64,000 nt of DNA from Paraburkholderia mimosarum LMG 23256 = NBRC 106338 (lineage in GTDB: Bacteria; Pseudomonadota; Gammaproteobacteria; Burkholderiales; Burkholderiaceae): NCBI RefSeq assembly GCF_000739815.1, contig NZ_BBJJ01000028.1, forward strand, positions 32,846 to 96,845. The letters are read 5' to 3'. Both the position numbers and the translations under genes were made by a program. Shown piece by piece: positions 17,621 through 25,816 of this stretch. Numbering within the stretch: the first letter of the stretch is position 1; every line of letters begins with the position of its first letter. The notes under the pieces were generated by a model. It did no database searches and was not told the DNA's origin. It saw only the letters and a program-made list of their open reading frames with translations.

Positions 17621-18973
17621 TCACTGCCTGACCACGCCGCCCTCGTCGCGCGAGTCTTTATAAGCGGATTCGTCGAGCGTTTCAAGCGCCGGGTCGTGAT
17701 GGAGGAGAAGCGCCGCGCCCGCACCCACGAGCCCGGCTCCCGCCAGGCAAAGCAGGCCCGCGCCGAAGCCGCCCGTACTGTCCTTGATCCAGCCCATCGC
17801 GTAGGGGCCGAAAAAGCCCGCAAGATTGCCGAGTGAATTGACAGCGGCAATGCCGCCGGCAGCCGCCGCGCCCGAGAGAAACGCGGCAGGCAGCGTCCAG
17901 ATCACCGGCAAGCATCCGAAGATGCCGAATCCTGCAATGGAGAGCGCCAGCATCTTGAGCACCGGATTCGCGAGCCCGGCCGACGCCGCAATGCCGGCCG
18001 CGGCGACGGCAAGCGCGAACGCGACATGCCGCTTGCGCTCGAGGCGGCGGTCGGAACGCCGGCCCCACAGCACCATCGATACCACCCCCACGGCGTAAGG
18101 CAGCGCCGTGACGAAACCCGTTTGCAGATTCGTGAGTCCGAACGCTTTGACGATTTGCGGCAGGAAGAAGCTCAGTCCGTAATTCGTTGCGTTCGCACCG
18201 AAATAAATCAGCGCGACGGCAAGCACGCGCGGATTGATCAGCGCCTCGAGAACGCTGAACGTACGCACCGTTTCGCGATGCCGGCGCTCCATCGCCTGAC
18301 GATCGACCAGCCAGCGGCGCTCGTCGGCGGCAAGCCAGCTTGCGTCCGCGGGCTTGTCGGTCAGGTAGAACAGCACGGCCACCGCGAGCACGAGCGCGGG
18401 CAGCGCTTCGATCAGATAGACCCACTGCCAGCCGGCCAGCCCGCCTCTCCCGTCGAGCGAGAGCAGCGAGCCGGAAATCGGGCCGCCGATCACCGTTGAC
18501 AAGGGAATTGCCGCCATGAAATAGCCCACCACGCGCGCGCGGTATTTCGCGGGAAACCAGAGCGTGAGCAAAAAGATGATGCCGGGGAAAAAGCCCGCCT
18601 CGGCGATCCCGAGCAGGATGCGCAACCCATAGAACACATGCGCGTTCGACATGCCGGTCACGCGGGCGATGTCGGGGATGAACGCCATCGCCCCCGCGAT
18701 GATGCCCCAGGTGAACATGATGCGCGCGATCCAGCGCCGTGCGCCGAAGCGTTCGAGCAGCAGGTTCGAGGGCACCTCGAAGAAGAAATAGGCAATGAAG
18801 AAAATCCCGGCGCCAAATCCGAACGCGCTCGCGGATAAATCGAGTGCTTTGTTCATCTGCAACGCGGCAAAGCCGACATTGACCCGATCGAGATACGCCA
18901 CGAAATAGCAGACGATCAGAAACGGCACGAGCCTTGCGGTCACGCGCGCCATGGTGCGGGTTTCAAGCTCCAT
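17621..18973 (-). CDS. MFS transporter, ACS (anion:cation symporter) family
   Basis: Protein of 450 residues with 12 transmembrane helices. It carries ACS-family hallmarks: YLDRVNVGFAALQMNKALDLS after TM1, GIFFIAYFFFEVPSNLLLERFGARRW for the TM2 and loop motif, and LGIAEAGFFPGIIFLLTLWFP. Members (tartrate, phthalate, glucarate and hexuronate porters) import organic anions with protons. The substrate is not evident and no catabolic gene is beside it. It is convergent with the acetyltransferase gene. Confidence 0.9.
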   Translation of the reverse strand: MELETRTMARVTARLVPFLIVCYFVAYLDRVNVGFAALQMNKALDLSASAFGFGAGIFFIAYFFFEVPSNLLLERFGARRWIARIMFTWGIIAGAMAFIPDIARVTGMSNAHVFYGLRILLGIAEAGFFPGIIFLLTLWFPAKYRARVVGYFMAAIPLSTVIGGPISGSLLSLDGRGGLAGWQWVYLIEALPALVLAVAVLFYLTDKPADASWLAADERRWLVDRQAMERRHRETVRTFSVLEALINPRVLAVALIYFGANATNYGLSFFLPQIVKAFGLTNLQTGFVTALPYAVGVVSMVLWGRRSDRRLERKRHVAFALAVAAAGIAASAGLANPVLKMLALSIAGFGIFGCLPVIWTLPAAFLSGAAAAGGIAAVNSLGNLAGFFGPYAMGWIKDSTGGFGAGLLCLAGAGLVGAGAALLLHHDPALETLDESAYKDSRDEGGVVRQ

Positions 18974-19280
18974 ATGTGTCTCCTTTGAGGCCGGCGCCGC
19001 GCTTCCTGCGGGTCAGTCACGTGCCGGTCCATTTGATATCGCTAAAGACTAGTCGGTCGCGGCGCGATACGAAAGGCGCGTTCACATTGTGGGATGCCGA
19101 TCGAAAGCAGTACTGAAGCACCCCGTGGACTCGTCATCGATCGTCCGGGGGGGCGCAAGTGATATTCCCGGCACGAGGCTAGTCCGGCGAGGTTTGCCAG
19201 GGCGTCGTGCCCAGGAGTCGTTGGAACGGAGGTTGTTCGACAGCGCGTTGCGCCGCATCGCCCGCGAAAATCAGGGGAGC
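18974..19280. other. Intergenic stretch with no recognised feature
   Basis: About 307 bp between the MFS start and a small reverse-strand gene. The MFS promoter must lie here. No strong palindrome, hairpin or gene was recognised. Confidence 0.4.
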
Positions 19281-19511
19281 CTAAAGCTCGTCGTCGCGCT
19301 TGCCCAGTGTGTCGATATCGATCTCGAGCACGCGGCAGACATCGCGCACGAACTCGTTCATGGCGGCCGTGCATTCGGGGCTGCCTGCCGGGAAATCCTC
19401 GGGATTTTTCTTGCCTTGTGCCCGGCGAATCGCGCGAATGCTGGCCTCGAGCGCGCGCGCCTCTGCCCAGATCGGGAGTTTGTCGGGATAGTCAGGGAGG
19501 TCGCGCGCCAT
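19281..19511 (-). CDS. Small hypothetical protein (76 aa)
   Basis: Short acidic helical protein (MARDLPDYPDKLPIWAEARA..., CRVLEIDIDTLGKRDDEL). There is no export signal or metal motif. The length and composition look coding, and the sequence resembles small conserved hypotheticals common in Burkholderiales. Function unknown. It lies about 170 bp downstream of the YeeE pair on the same strand. Confidence 0.55.
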   Translation of the reverse strand: MARDLPDYPDKLPIWAEARALEASIRAIRRAQGKKNPEDFPAGSPECTAAMNEFVRDVCRVLEIDIDTLGKRDDEL

Positions 19512-19681
19512 AACCGGTATTTCGGCAACGCTTACGCGAACTTTAGGCGAGGCCGACGCCTATGACGCCGTGCGTATCGCGATTTTTTCGAGGTGGCGTC
19601 AATACGTTCCATGAACCCCGTGCCGGCAACGAGTCCCGGGCCGTAAACGGGGCGGCGCCGATCTGTCGCCCGGCCCCTCGC

Positions 19682-20113
19682 TTACGCCCGTTGCACGCCA
19701 GCTTTCGCCCGTTCGACGAGTTCGAAGACGGCCATACCCGCCGCCATGGCTGCCACGAATCCAATGGCCTTCGGATAGCCCGCACCCAGGGCGACCAGCG
19801 CGGGCCCCGGACAGAAGCCTGCGAGGCCCCAGCCGATACCGAAGGCAGCGCTGCCGAGGATGAGTCTCGGCGTGATCGCCGTGCTCGTTGGGAGCTGCAT
19901 GGGCAAGCCCAGCAACGAGCGCTTGCGGCGTCTCGCGATGAAGAACGCGAGCGAAGCCACGACGATGGCGCCGACCATCACGAACGCGAGCGACGGGTCC
20001 CAACTGCCGGCGATGTCGAGGAAGCCAAGGACCTTGGCCGGATTACTCATGCCGGAGACCATCAGGCCAAGGCCGAAGATCAGCCCCGAAAGCAGTGCTG
20101 TGAGGATTGCCAT
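19682..20113 (-). CDS. YeeE/YedE family sulfur-transport protein, second half-size subunit
   Basis: Protein of 143 residues with four or five hydrophobic segments (MAILTALLSGLIFGLGLMVSG..., FGIGWGLAGFCPGPALVALG). The conserved cysteine in GFCPGPAL is the mark of the YeeE/PmpB half. The start at 20113 is chosen for its GGAGG ribosome site and because it follows the upstream stop by 1 bp. It pairs with the next half-size gene to form an inner-membrane thiosulfate or sulfur-compound importer. It sits downstream of a BigR-like sensor. Confidence 0.85.
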   Translation of the reverse strand: MAILTALLSGLIFGLGLMVSGMSNPAKVLGFLDIAGSWDPSLAFVMVGAIVVASLAFFIARRRKRSLLGLPMQLPTSTAITPRLILGSAAFGIGWGLAGFCPGPALVALGAGYPKAIGFVAAMAAGMAVFELVERAKAGVQRA

Positions 20114-20114
20114 G

Positions 20115-20549
20115 TCAGCCTCCAATGAGGTGTCGCTGGACGAAAACGGTCAAGAATCCCGCCGCCATAAAGGTCAGCGTGGCGACGAGCGATCGCAGCG
20201 AGCCGCGCGAAAGGCCGCACACGCCGTGACCGCTGGTGCAGCCACTTGCATAGCGGGTGCCGAGTCCCACCAGGAAGCCTGCAACCAGAACGATGCTCCA
20301 GTTCGCCTCGATATCGACTTGCGCCGGCTTGCCGAGCAGGGCCGCGATGACGGGAGCGCCGACAAGCCCTGCGACGAACGCGAGGCGCCAGCCGATGTCG
20401 TTGCGCGGCAGGCTCAACAGGCCGCCGACGATGCCGCTGATGCCGGCAATGCGGCCGTTGAACATCACGAACACGGCGGCCGCCACGCCGATGATGAGTC
20501 CGCCGGTCAAGGACAGTCCGGGAGTGAAATGGGCGAGGTCAATCAGCAT
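20115..20549 (-). CDS. YeeE/YedE family sulfur-transport protein, first half-size subunit
   Basis: Protein of 144 residues with several transmembrane helices (LTGGLIIGVAAAVFVMFNGR) and the highly conserved cysteine motif GTRYASGCTSGHGVCGLSR. In characterised YeeE proteins this motif carries cysteines that relay thiosulfate. Together with the adjacent gene it makes a split version of the full-length permease. It is followed after 1 bp by its partner and preceded by a BigR-like repressor. The inferred role is sulfide/thiosulfate detoxification or uptake. Confidence 0.87.
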   Translation of the reverse strand: MLIDLAHFTPGLSLTGGLIIGVAAAVFVMFNGRIAGISGIVGGLLSLPRNDIGWRLAFVAGLVGAPVIAALLGKPAQVDIEANWSIVLVAGFLVGLGTRYASGCTSGHGVCGLSRGSLRSLVATLTFMAAGFLTVFVQRHLIGG

Positions 20550-20565
20550 GATTCGTCCCCTGAAG

Positions 20566-20880
20566 CTAGGTACAGAACTGTTGGTAGAGCACGGTCATGA
20601 CAGCGAGTGCTTGCGGACTCGCGACCGAATAAAAGATGTTCTTGCCTTCGCGGCGCGTGGCCACCAGGCCGTTTTCGCGAAGCACGCTCAACTGCTGGGA
20701 TAGCGTCGGCTGCCTGATGCCGAGTTCCTCTTCGAGTTCCCCCACGGACAGCTCGCCCTCGGAGAGGCGGCACATCAGCAGCAAACGGTCAGGATTGGCG
20801 AGCACCTTGAGCAGCGCGCAGGCGTTGGTTGCGGCGGCCTGCATGGTGGCGAGGTCGACGATGGAGGGAGGACGGTCCAT
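20566..20880 (-). CDS. bigR: ArsR-family persulfide sensor, BigR/SqrR type
   Basis: Protein of 104 residues with the ArsR winged helix (CALLKVLANPDRLLLMCRL, recognition region RQPTLSQQLSVLRENGLVATRREG). Cys37 (LLLMC) and Cys103 (QQFCT) are 66 residues apart, as are Cys42 and Cys108 of Xylella BigR, which form a disulfide or polysulfide bridge on sensing sulfide. No arsenic or metal cysteine cluster of the ArsR type is seen. It heads a unit with the YeeE pair 16 bp downstream, as in known bigR loci, and probably represses it. Confidence 0.87.
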   Translation of the reverse strand: MDRPPSIVDLATMQAAATNACALLKVLANPDRLLLMCRLSEGELSVGELEEELGIRQPTLSQQLSVLRENGLVATRREGKNIFYSVASPQALAVMTVLYQQFCT

Positions 20881-20907
20881 GGCGGAGCCTTCAATCTACA
20901 TTTTTAT

Positions 20908-20927
20908 AGTTTATATGAAAATATACT
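20908..20927. promoter_or_regulatory. Candidate BigR operator
   Basis: AT-rich imperfect inverted repeat AGTTTATATGAAAATATACT lies 28 bp upstream of the sensor gene, overlapping the likely promoter. AT-rich palindromes are the known BigR target type. The match is by position and composition only. Confidence 0.5.
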
Positions 20928-21021
20928 GTTTGAAAATAGAGTGAACCTTCAAACAAGGCACCGGGGAACCGCTTGTTCAGCTGTTTCCCCTGCAGGCTCG
21001 CACACTGAGAACCGCAAACGG

Positions 21022-21756
21022 TCACTCCAACGGCGCGACTGACGCACCGGCGATACGGTGGTTCTCGAGCGCGCGCGCCACGAACCCCGAGCGTTTCATT
21101 TCCTCAACGAAGACACGCAACGTTTCTGCGGCCTTTTCTCCCCGGCTCCTCGCAACGCCCATCGCCTGGCGAATCACCATGAAGCGCTCGTCGAGCAGAT
21201 GGAGGCCGCCCACTCTCGCGGCGTCGGCTTCGAGTTGCTGCTTCACGCCCGCGGCCACTTCGAGCCCCTGGTCGAGGAATGTTTGCACGACAGTCGGAGA
21301 CGTCGGTGCGCGCACGATCTGCGCGTGCTTCAATTCGCGCGTGAGAAAAAGATCGTATGCACTCCCCTTGCCCACTACCACGCGGTTATGCGGTTGATCG
21401 ACTTCGGCATTCGTGCGCACCGGCGAATCGTGGCGAACCATATAGAAGCCTTCGATCAACACATAAGGCGCCGTGAACGCGATCGTCTCGCCTCGCTTCG
21501 GATCGACGGCGAAAAAACCGAAGTCCGCGCGCCCGTCGCTCACGGCTTCGACGGACCTGGCCGCCGCATCGAACACGACGAGTTCGAGCGGCACACCCAG
21601 ATGCTGCGCGAACGCGCGCGCAAGATCGATGGAAACGCCGTACGGTTCACCCGATGCCGCATCACGATTCGCGAGTATCGGATTGCCGAGGTTGATGGAG
21701 GCGCGCAACGTGCCCGTGGGCGCGAAGGTTTTGACGACAGCGGAATCGATAGTCAT
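21022..21756 (-). CDS. Amino-acid-type substrate-binding protein (SBP family 3) without signal peptide
   Basis: Protein of 244 residues covering a full family-3 solute-binding fold (GTLRASINLGNPILA, YGVSIDLARAFAQHLGVPLELV, GRADFGFFAVDPKRGETIAFTAPY, and a VVVGKGSAYDLFLTREL lobe hinge). The N-terminus MTIDSAVVKTFAP has no export signal or lipobox, so it may be cytoplasmic, may be a sensor-like solitary protein, or may have lost its leader. No ABC permease or ATPase lies beside it. Confidence 0.8.
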   Translation of the reverse strand: MTIDSAVVKTFAPTGTLRASINLGNPILANRDAASGEPYGVSIDLARAFAQHLGVPLELVVFDAAARSVEAVSDGRADFGFFAVDPKRGETIAFTAPYVLIEGFYMVRHDSPVRTNAEVDQPHNRVVVGKGSAYDLFLTRELKHAQIVRAPTSPTVVQTFLDQGLEVAAGVKQQLEADAARVGGLHLLDERFMVIRQAMGVARSRGEKAAETLRVFVEEMKRSGFVARALENHRIAGASVAPLE

Positions 21757-22072
21757 GGGGATATCGCGACGTGAAAGTCAGGGTTCGAGGGCGAATACTG
21801 TTGTTGTGCAGGGTTCAGCAATTGATGTCGCGATTATTCAACCATTTTTTGTCGTTTTGAGCCGCGAAAGCCGCCTTGCAAACGCGTGCGGTGCGCAAAG
21901 CAGGTGCTTTGACACAATGAGTGCGGCCCACGCGCCAGCCATTCCGACCTAGACTTGAATGGATTCGCTCGCCAGCTTCGGCGTCCCGAATCGCCACAGA
22001 CGCCTGCAAACGAGCCGTGCTCGAATACCCTATGCGCGCGCCCTGCTCGTGTCAAACGATGGAGGTCATGCC
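21757..22072. other. Divergent intergenic region, no recognised feature
   Basis: About 316 bp between the solute-binding gene and the DUF1326 gene. Divergent promoters are expected here, but no clear operator or RNA element was recognised. Confidence 0.35.
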
Positions 22073-22675
22073 ATGGCCGAGAGCTGGAAGGTTGCCGGTA
22101 CGTATTTCGAAAGCTGCAACTGCTATGCCCCGTGCAGTTGCGTTTGTGTCAGTCCCCCATCGGACGGAGACTGCGCAGTGCTGATCGGTTGGCACGTCGA
22201 TCAGGGCGAGTTCGCCGACGTGACGCTGGACGGACTCAACGTCGCTCTCTTCGCGTATTCGCCAGGCCACATGCTGCAAAACAAGTGGAGAGTGGCCCTA
22301 TATCTCGACGAACGCGGGACACCGGTGCAGCAAGAGGCATTGGGCAAGATCTTTTCCGGTCAAGCCGGCGGCCCGCTCTCCGCGCTGGGTCCAATGATCG
22401 GTGAAGTGATGGGCGTCAAGCCAGCCGCGATCGACTACCACCTCGACGGGAAGCGTCGTAGCCTTCGCATACCCGATGTCGCGGACATGGAAATCGAAGC
22501 GTTGTCTGGTCAGGATGGAGGTGACGTCACCATCAGCAACCACCCGTTTACCCCTGTCCCGGGATTCGCGGCGGTGGTCGGGAAGTCGAAGCGTTTTAGC
22601 TTCACCGATCACGGCTTTACCAGAGAAGTCTCAGACCGAAACGGCTTTTATTCTCCGTTTGCCTACCATGGCTGA
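22073..22675 (+). CDS. DUF1326 domain-containing protein
   Basis: Protein of 200 residues from MAESWKVAGTYFESCNCYAP. The opening Cys cluster (SCNCYAPCSCVC) is the signature of DUF1326 and looks like a metal site. A central AALxVD-like beta core follows, ending in YSPFAYHG. The stop overlaps the start of the next gene in ATGGCTGA, so the two proteins are translationally coupled. DUF1326 is regularly found with DUF2182 membrane proteins. The function is unknown, with metal handling the most natural guess. Confidence 0.85.
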   Translation: MAESWKVAGTYFESCNCYAPCSCVCVSPPSDGDCAVLIGWHVDQGEFADVTLDGLNVALFAYSPGHMLQNKWRVALYLDERGTPVQQEALGKIFSGQAGGPLSALGPMIGEVMGVKPAAIDYHLDGKRRSLRIPDVADMEIEALSGQDGGDVTISNHPFTPVPGFAAVVGKSKRFSFTDHGFTREVSDRNGFYSPFAYHG

Positions 22676-23468
22676 GACTGGGTTTCGCCGCGGGTTTGTG
22701 ACGCGAGGGCTACCGGTGTGGGACCGCTTGATCGTACTTTCGGGATTGACGGCCGCCGCAACGCTCGCGTGGACCTATCTGCTTTACATGAGCTGGGGCA
22801 TGAAGCACATGGACGCGGGCGCAACTATGGCCATCATGCCGCGCATGACGCATTGGGGCGCCTTCGATCTGCTGCTGGTGCTGGCGATGTGGGCCATCAT
22901 GATGGCCGCCATGATGCTCCCGTCGATCGTACCGATGGTTCTGAGTTTCGCGTTCCTGAGCCGCCAGAGGCGTGCGCAACGCCTGCCTTATGTCAATACG
23001 AGCGTATTTGTTCTCGGCTACCTGGCCGTGTGGTCCGGCTTCGGCCTGTTGGCGACGCTCGCGCAGTGGGGCTTGCTCGAGGCCCGCCTCGTGACTCCCA
23101 TGATGGTGAGCGCAACTCCGCTGCTTGGTGGCGCTCTCCTGATCCTTGCCGGAATCTTCCAGCTGACACCGTTAAAGCACGCGTGCCTTGGCAAGTGTGC
23201 TTCCCCGTTCGGTTTTCTTTTGAGCGAATGGCGCGACGGCGCCCTCGGTGCCTGGATCATGGGATGCCGCCATGGGGCGTACTGCGTTGGCTGTTGCGGG
23301 CTACTCATGGCGTTGCTCTTTGTGTTCGGCGTCATGAACCTGTTTTGGGTGGCTGCGCTGTCGATCTACGTGATGCTCGAAAAGATCTTGCCGCAAACGC
23401 GATGGCTTCCTTTCGCGGGTGCGGCGCTGCTGGTTGGCTGGGGTGTCGCAGTTGCGACAACGGGGTGA
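22668..23468 (+). CDS. DUF2182 integral membrane protein, predicted metal-binding
   Basis: Protein of 266 residues with about seven transmembrane helices. The family core is visible: a methionine-rich helix with WAIMMAAMMLPSIVPMVL, then LTPLKHACLGKC, and GCRHGAYCVGCCGLLMALLFV with its His/Cys cluster. These residues suggest a copper or other soft-metal site within the membrane. It is coupled to the upstream DUF1326 gene by an 8-bp overlap. The biochemical role of the pair is not established. Confidence 0.87.
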   Translation: MAETGFRRGFVTRGLPVWDRLIVLSGLTAAATLAWTYLLYMSWGMKHMDAGATMAIMPRMTHWGAFDLLLVLAMWAIMMAAMMLPSIVPMVLSFAFLSRQRRAQRLPYVNTSVFVLGYLAVWSGFGLLATLAQWGLLEARLVTPMMVSATPLLGGALLILAGIFQLTPLKHACLGKCASPFGFLLSEWRDGALGAWIMGCRHGAYCVGCCGLLMALLFVFGVMNLFWVAALSIYVMLEKILPQTRWLPFAGAALLVGWGVAVATTG

Positions 23469-23733
23469 CCCGCGCTCACTCTCGGGGCTGCCTTCCTTCG
23501 CAGCAGTTTCCCGCTTTCGCGCTGGGACGTATGCAGGGCAAAACCTCTGCGATGCGGATCAACTGCGGCCCCCTGCTGGCTGCGCCGATGTCGAGAGGCT
23601 CATGACGAACTCCAGCCCACGCAACACTTATATCGCACTCCGAATCATTCAAGGAATCCGCCAGCCGTAATGTCCTCGCATCAAGCGACTGATGAATGCG
23701 GAAGTCTAATGTTTGGTATGTTTAAAACAACAG

Positions 23734-23758
23734 AATATCGATATTTTTACCAATTGGT
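23734..23758. promoter_or_regulatory. Adjacent palindromes, candidate upstream activator sites
   Basis: AATATCGATATT (23734-23745) and ACCAATTGGT (23749-23758, extended as TTACCAATTGGTTAA) are both perfect inverted repeats with a 3-bp gap. They sit at about -180 relative to the sigma-54 element, a normal distance for XylR/TbuT enhancer sites. The sequences differ from the pair upstream of dmpK. Confidence 0.45.
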
Positions 23759-23926
23759 TAAGCGCTGCTCGTTCATACGCAGCGTCAGTATTTAACCAGA
23801 CGATCAAAAGGACGCGACCACGCCTCGGAAAATGATCGATTGGGTCTCACCAACATCGCGCACACAAGGGCTCTAGCGCCAAAAATCTCGGGATTTTCCC
23901 TCATCTTTGCGAGCGCGCCCCGCGCA

Positions 23927-23943
23927 TTGGCATCCACCTTGCT
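23927..23943 (+). promoter_or_regulatory. Sigma-54 promoter (-24/-12) for tmoABCDEF
   Basis: TTGGCATCCACCTTGCT matches the consensus YTGGCACGNNNNTTGCW with correct GG-to-GC spacing. The only deviations are at the CG after TGGCA. It lies 75 bp upstream of the tmoA ATG and agrees with the two sigma-54 activators encoded in the island. Confidence 0.8.
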
Positions 23944-24018
23944 CTGAGAGGAACCGCCCGGTGCAACGGACGTTGTTTCGGGCAGGCGCAATTCCCATCC
24001 CAACAAGGAGACATCACC

Positions 24019-25524
24019 ATGGCGTTACTGGAACGCGCGGCCTGGTACGACATCGCCCGTGCCACCAACTGGACCCCGACCTATGTCGCCGAGTCCGAAC
24101 TCTTCCCCGATATCATGTCCGGCGCGCAGGGTATTCCCATGGCAAGCTGGGAAACCTACGACGAGCCGTACAAGACGTCGTATCCCGAGTACGTTCGTAT
24201 CCAGCGCGAGAAGGACGCCGGCGCGTATTCCGTGAAGGCCGCGCTGGAACGTAGCCGCATGTTCGAGGAAGCCGATCCCGGCTGGCTTTCCATCCTGAAG
24301 TCGCACTACGGCGCAATTGCGCTCGGCGAGTACGCAGCCATGAGCGCCGAAGCGCGCATGGCGCGCTTCGGCCGCGCGCCCGGCATGCGCAACATGGCCA
24401 CCTTCGGCATGCTCGACGAGAACCGTCACGGCCAACTGCAACTCTACTTTCCCCACGATTACTGCGCGAAGGACCGCCAGTTCGACTGGGCGCACAAGGC
24501 CTATCACACAAACGAGTGGGGTGCGATTGCCGCCCGCAGCACGTTCGACGATTTGTTCATGTCACGCAGCGCGATCGAAATCGCCGTCATGCTCACCTTC
24601 GCGTTCGAGACGGGCTTCACCAACATGCAATTCCTCGGACTCGCGGCCGACGCCGCTGAAGCCGGCGACTTCACCTTTGCAAGCCTGATTTCCAGCATTC
24701 AGACCGACGAGTCGCGCCATGCACAAATTGGCGGCCCGGCGTTGCAGATCCTGATCGCAAATGGCCGCAAGGAGGAGGCCCAAAAGCTCGTCGATATCGC
24801 CATCGCGCGCGCGTGGCGCCTGTTCTGCCTGCTGACGGGCTCGTCGATGGACTACGCCACACCGATCGAGCACCGCAAGCAGTCGTTCAAGGAATTCATG
24901 CGTGAGTGGATCGTCGGCCAGTTCGAACGCACGCTGATCGACCTGGGTCTCGACCTGCCGTGGTACTGGGACCAGATGATCAACGAGTTCGACTACCAGC
25001 ACCACGCTTATCAGCTCGGCATCTGGTTCTGGCGGCCCACGGTCTGGTGGAACCCCGCTGCCGGCGTGACACCCGAGTGCCGCGACTGGCTCGAAGAAAA
25101 ATACCCGGGCTGGAACGACACGTTCGGCAAGGCATGGGACGTCATCATCGAGAACCTGCTCGCGGGCAAGCCCGAACTCACCGCGCCCGAGACGTTGCCG
25201 GTCGTCTGCAACATGAGCCAGTTGCCCATCTGCGCGATTCCGGGCGACGGCTGGAACGTGAAGGACTATCCGCTCGACTATAACGGCCGGACCTACCACT
25301 TCAATTCCGAAATTGACCGCTGGGTGTTTCTCCAGGACCCGGTTCGCTACCGCGATCACCTCACGCTCGTCGATCGCTTCCTGGCAGGCCACATCCAGCC
25401 GCCCAACCTCACGGGTGCACTGCAGTATATGGGCCTCGCACCGGGCGAAATCGGCGACGACGCGCACAAATATGCCTGGGTCGAGGCATACCGCGACACG
25501 CGTTACACCAAAAAGGCCGCCTGA
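24019..25524 (+). CDS. tmoA: Toluene/benzene monooxygenase hydroxylase alpha subunit
   Basis: Diiron catalytic subunit of a four-component aromatic monooxygenase (T4MO/TbuA1/TouA/TbmD group), 501 residues. It hydroxylates benzene or toluene using O2 and electrons from the Rieske protein. All carboxylate-bridged diiron ligands fall at T4MO numbering: Glu104, Glu134, His137, Glu197, Glu231 and His234 (in EYAAM, DENRH, FETGF and DESRH). Active-site residues Ile100, Gly103, Ala107 and Thr201 are also conserved, so para/ortho regiospecificity cannot be judged further. First gene of a six-gene operon behind a sigma-54 promoter. Confidence 0.96.
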   Translation: MALLERAAWYDIARATNWTPTYVAESELFPDIMSGAQGIPMASWETYDEPYKTSYPEYVRIQREKDAGAYSVKAALERSRMFEEADPGWLSILKSHYGAIALGEYAAMSAEARMARFGRAPGMRNMATFGMLDENRHGQLQLYFPHDYCAKDRQFDWAHKAYHTNEWGAIAARSTFDDLFMSRSAIEIAVMLTFAFETGFTNMQFLGLAADAAEAGDFTFASLISSIQTDESRHAQIGGPALQILIANGRKEEAQKLVDIAIARAWRLFCLLTGSSMDYATPIEHRKQSFKEFMREWIVGQFERTLIDLGLDLPWYWDQMINEFDYQHHAYQLGIWFWRPTVWWNPAAGVTPECRDWLEEKYPGWNDTFGKAWDVIIENLLAGKPELTAPETLPVVCNMSQLPICAIPGDGWNVKDYPLDYNGRTYHFNSEIDRWVFLQDPVRYRDHLTLVDRFLAGHIQPPNLTGALQYMGLAPGEIGDDAHKYAWVEAYRDTRYTKKAA

Positions 25525-25548
25525 GGCGGCTATGCAATGGAGGACGAC

Positions 25549-25809
25549 ATGGCACTTTTCCCTGTGATTTCCAATTTTCAGTATGACTTTGTATTACAGC
25601 TCGTGGCAGTGGATTCCGGCAACACGATGGACGAGGTCGCCGCCGCAGCCGCTCACCATTCGGTAGGCCGGCGCGTAGCGCCGCGACCCGACAAGGTTGT
25701 CCGCGTACGCCGCCAGGGCGGTGAGCAGTTCTACGCGCGCAACGCGAAGCTCGAGGATACCGACATCAAGCCGATGGAAGCGCTGGAATTTATCTTTTGC
25801 GACGAATGA
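25549..25809 (+). CDS. tmoB: Toluene monooxygenase hydroxylase gamma subunit
   Basis: Protein of 86 residues starting MALFPVISNFQYDFVLQL, like TmoB/TbuU, with the family core DSGNTMDEVAAAAAHHSVGRR and the end EALEFIFCDE. It is the small ubiquitin-like subunit of the alpha2-beta2-gamma2 hydroxylase. The ATG at 25549 is preferred over one 12 bp upstream because GGAGG precedes it at good spacing and the family begins there. It lies 24 bp after tmoA. Confidence 0.93.
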   Translation: MALFPVISNFQYDFVLQLVAVDSGNTMDEVAAAAAHHSVGRRVAPRPDKVVRVRRQGGEQFYARNAKLEDTDIKPMEALEFIFCDE

Positions 25810-25816
25810 GGTCGAC

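Larger units (their letters stand above)
23469..24018 (+). promoter_or_regulatory. Regulatory region of the toluene monooxygenase operon
   Basis: A 550-bp non-coding region upstream of tmoA. It holds a sigma-54 promoter (23927-23943) and, 180 bp upstream of it, two adjacent perfect palindromes (23734-23745 and 23749-23758) that could bind the activator encoded downstream of the operon. No small gene was recognised. Confidence 0.6.

Noticed and set aside
23586..23670. Short ATG frame in the tmo promoter region
   Set aside because: Too short, no ribosome site, and no coding bias. It lies inside a regulatory region.
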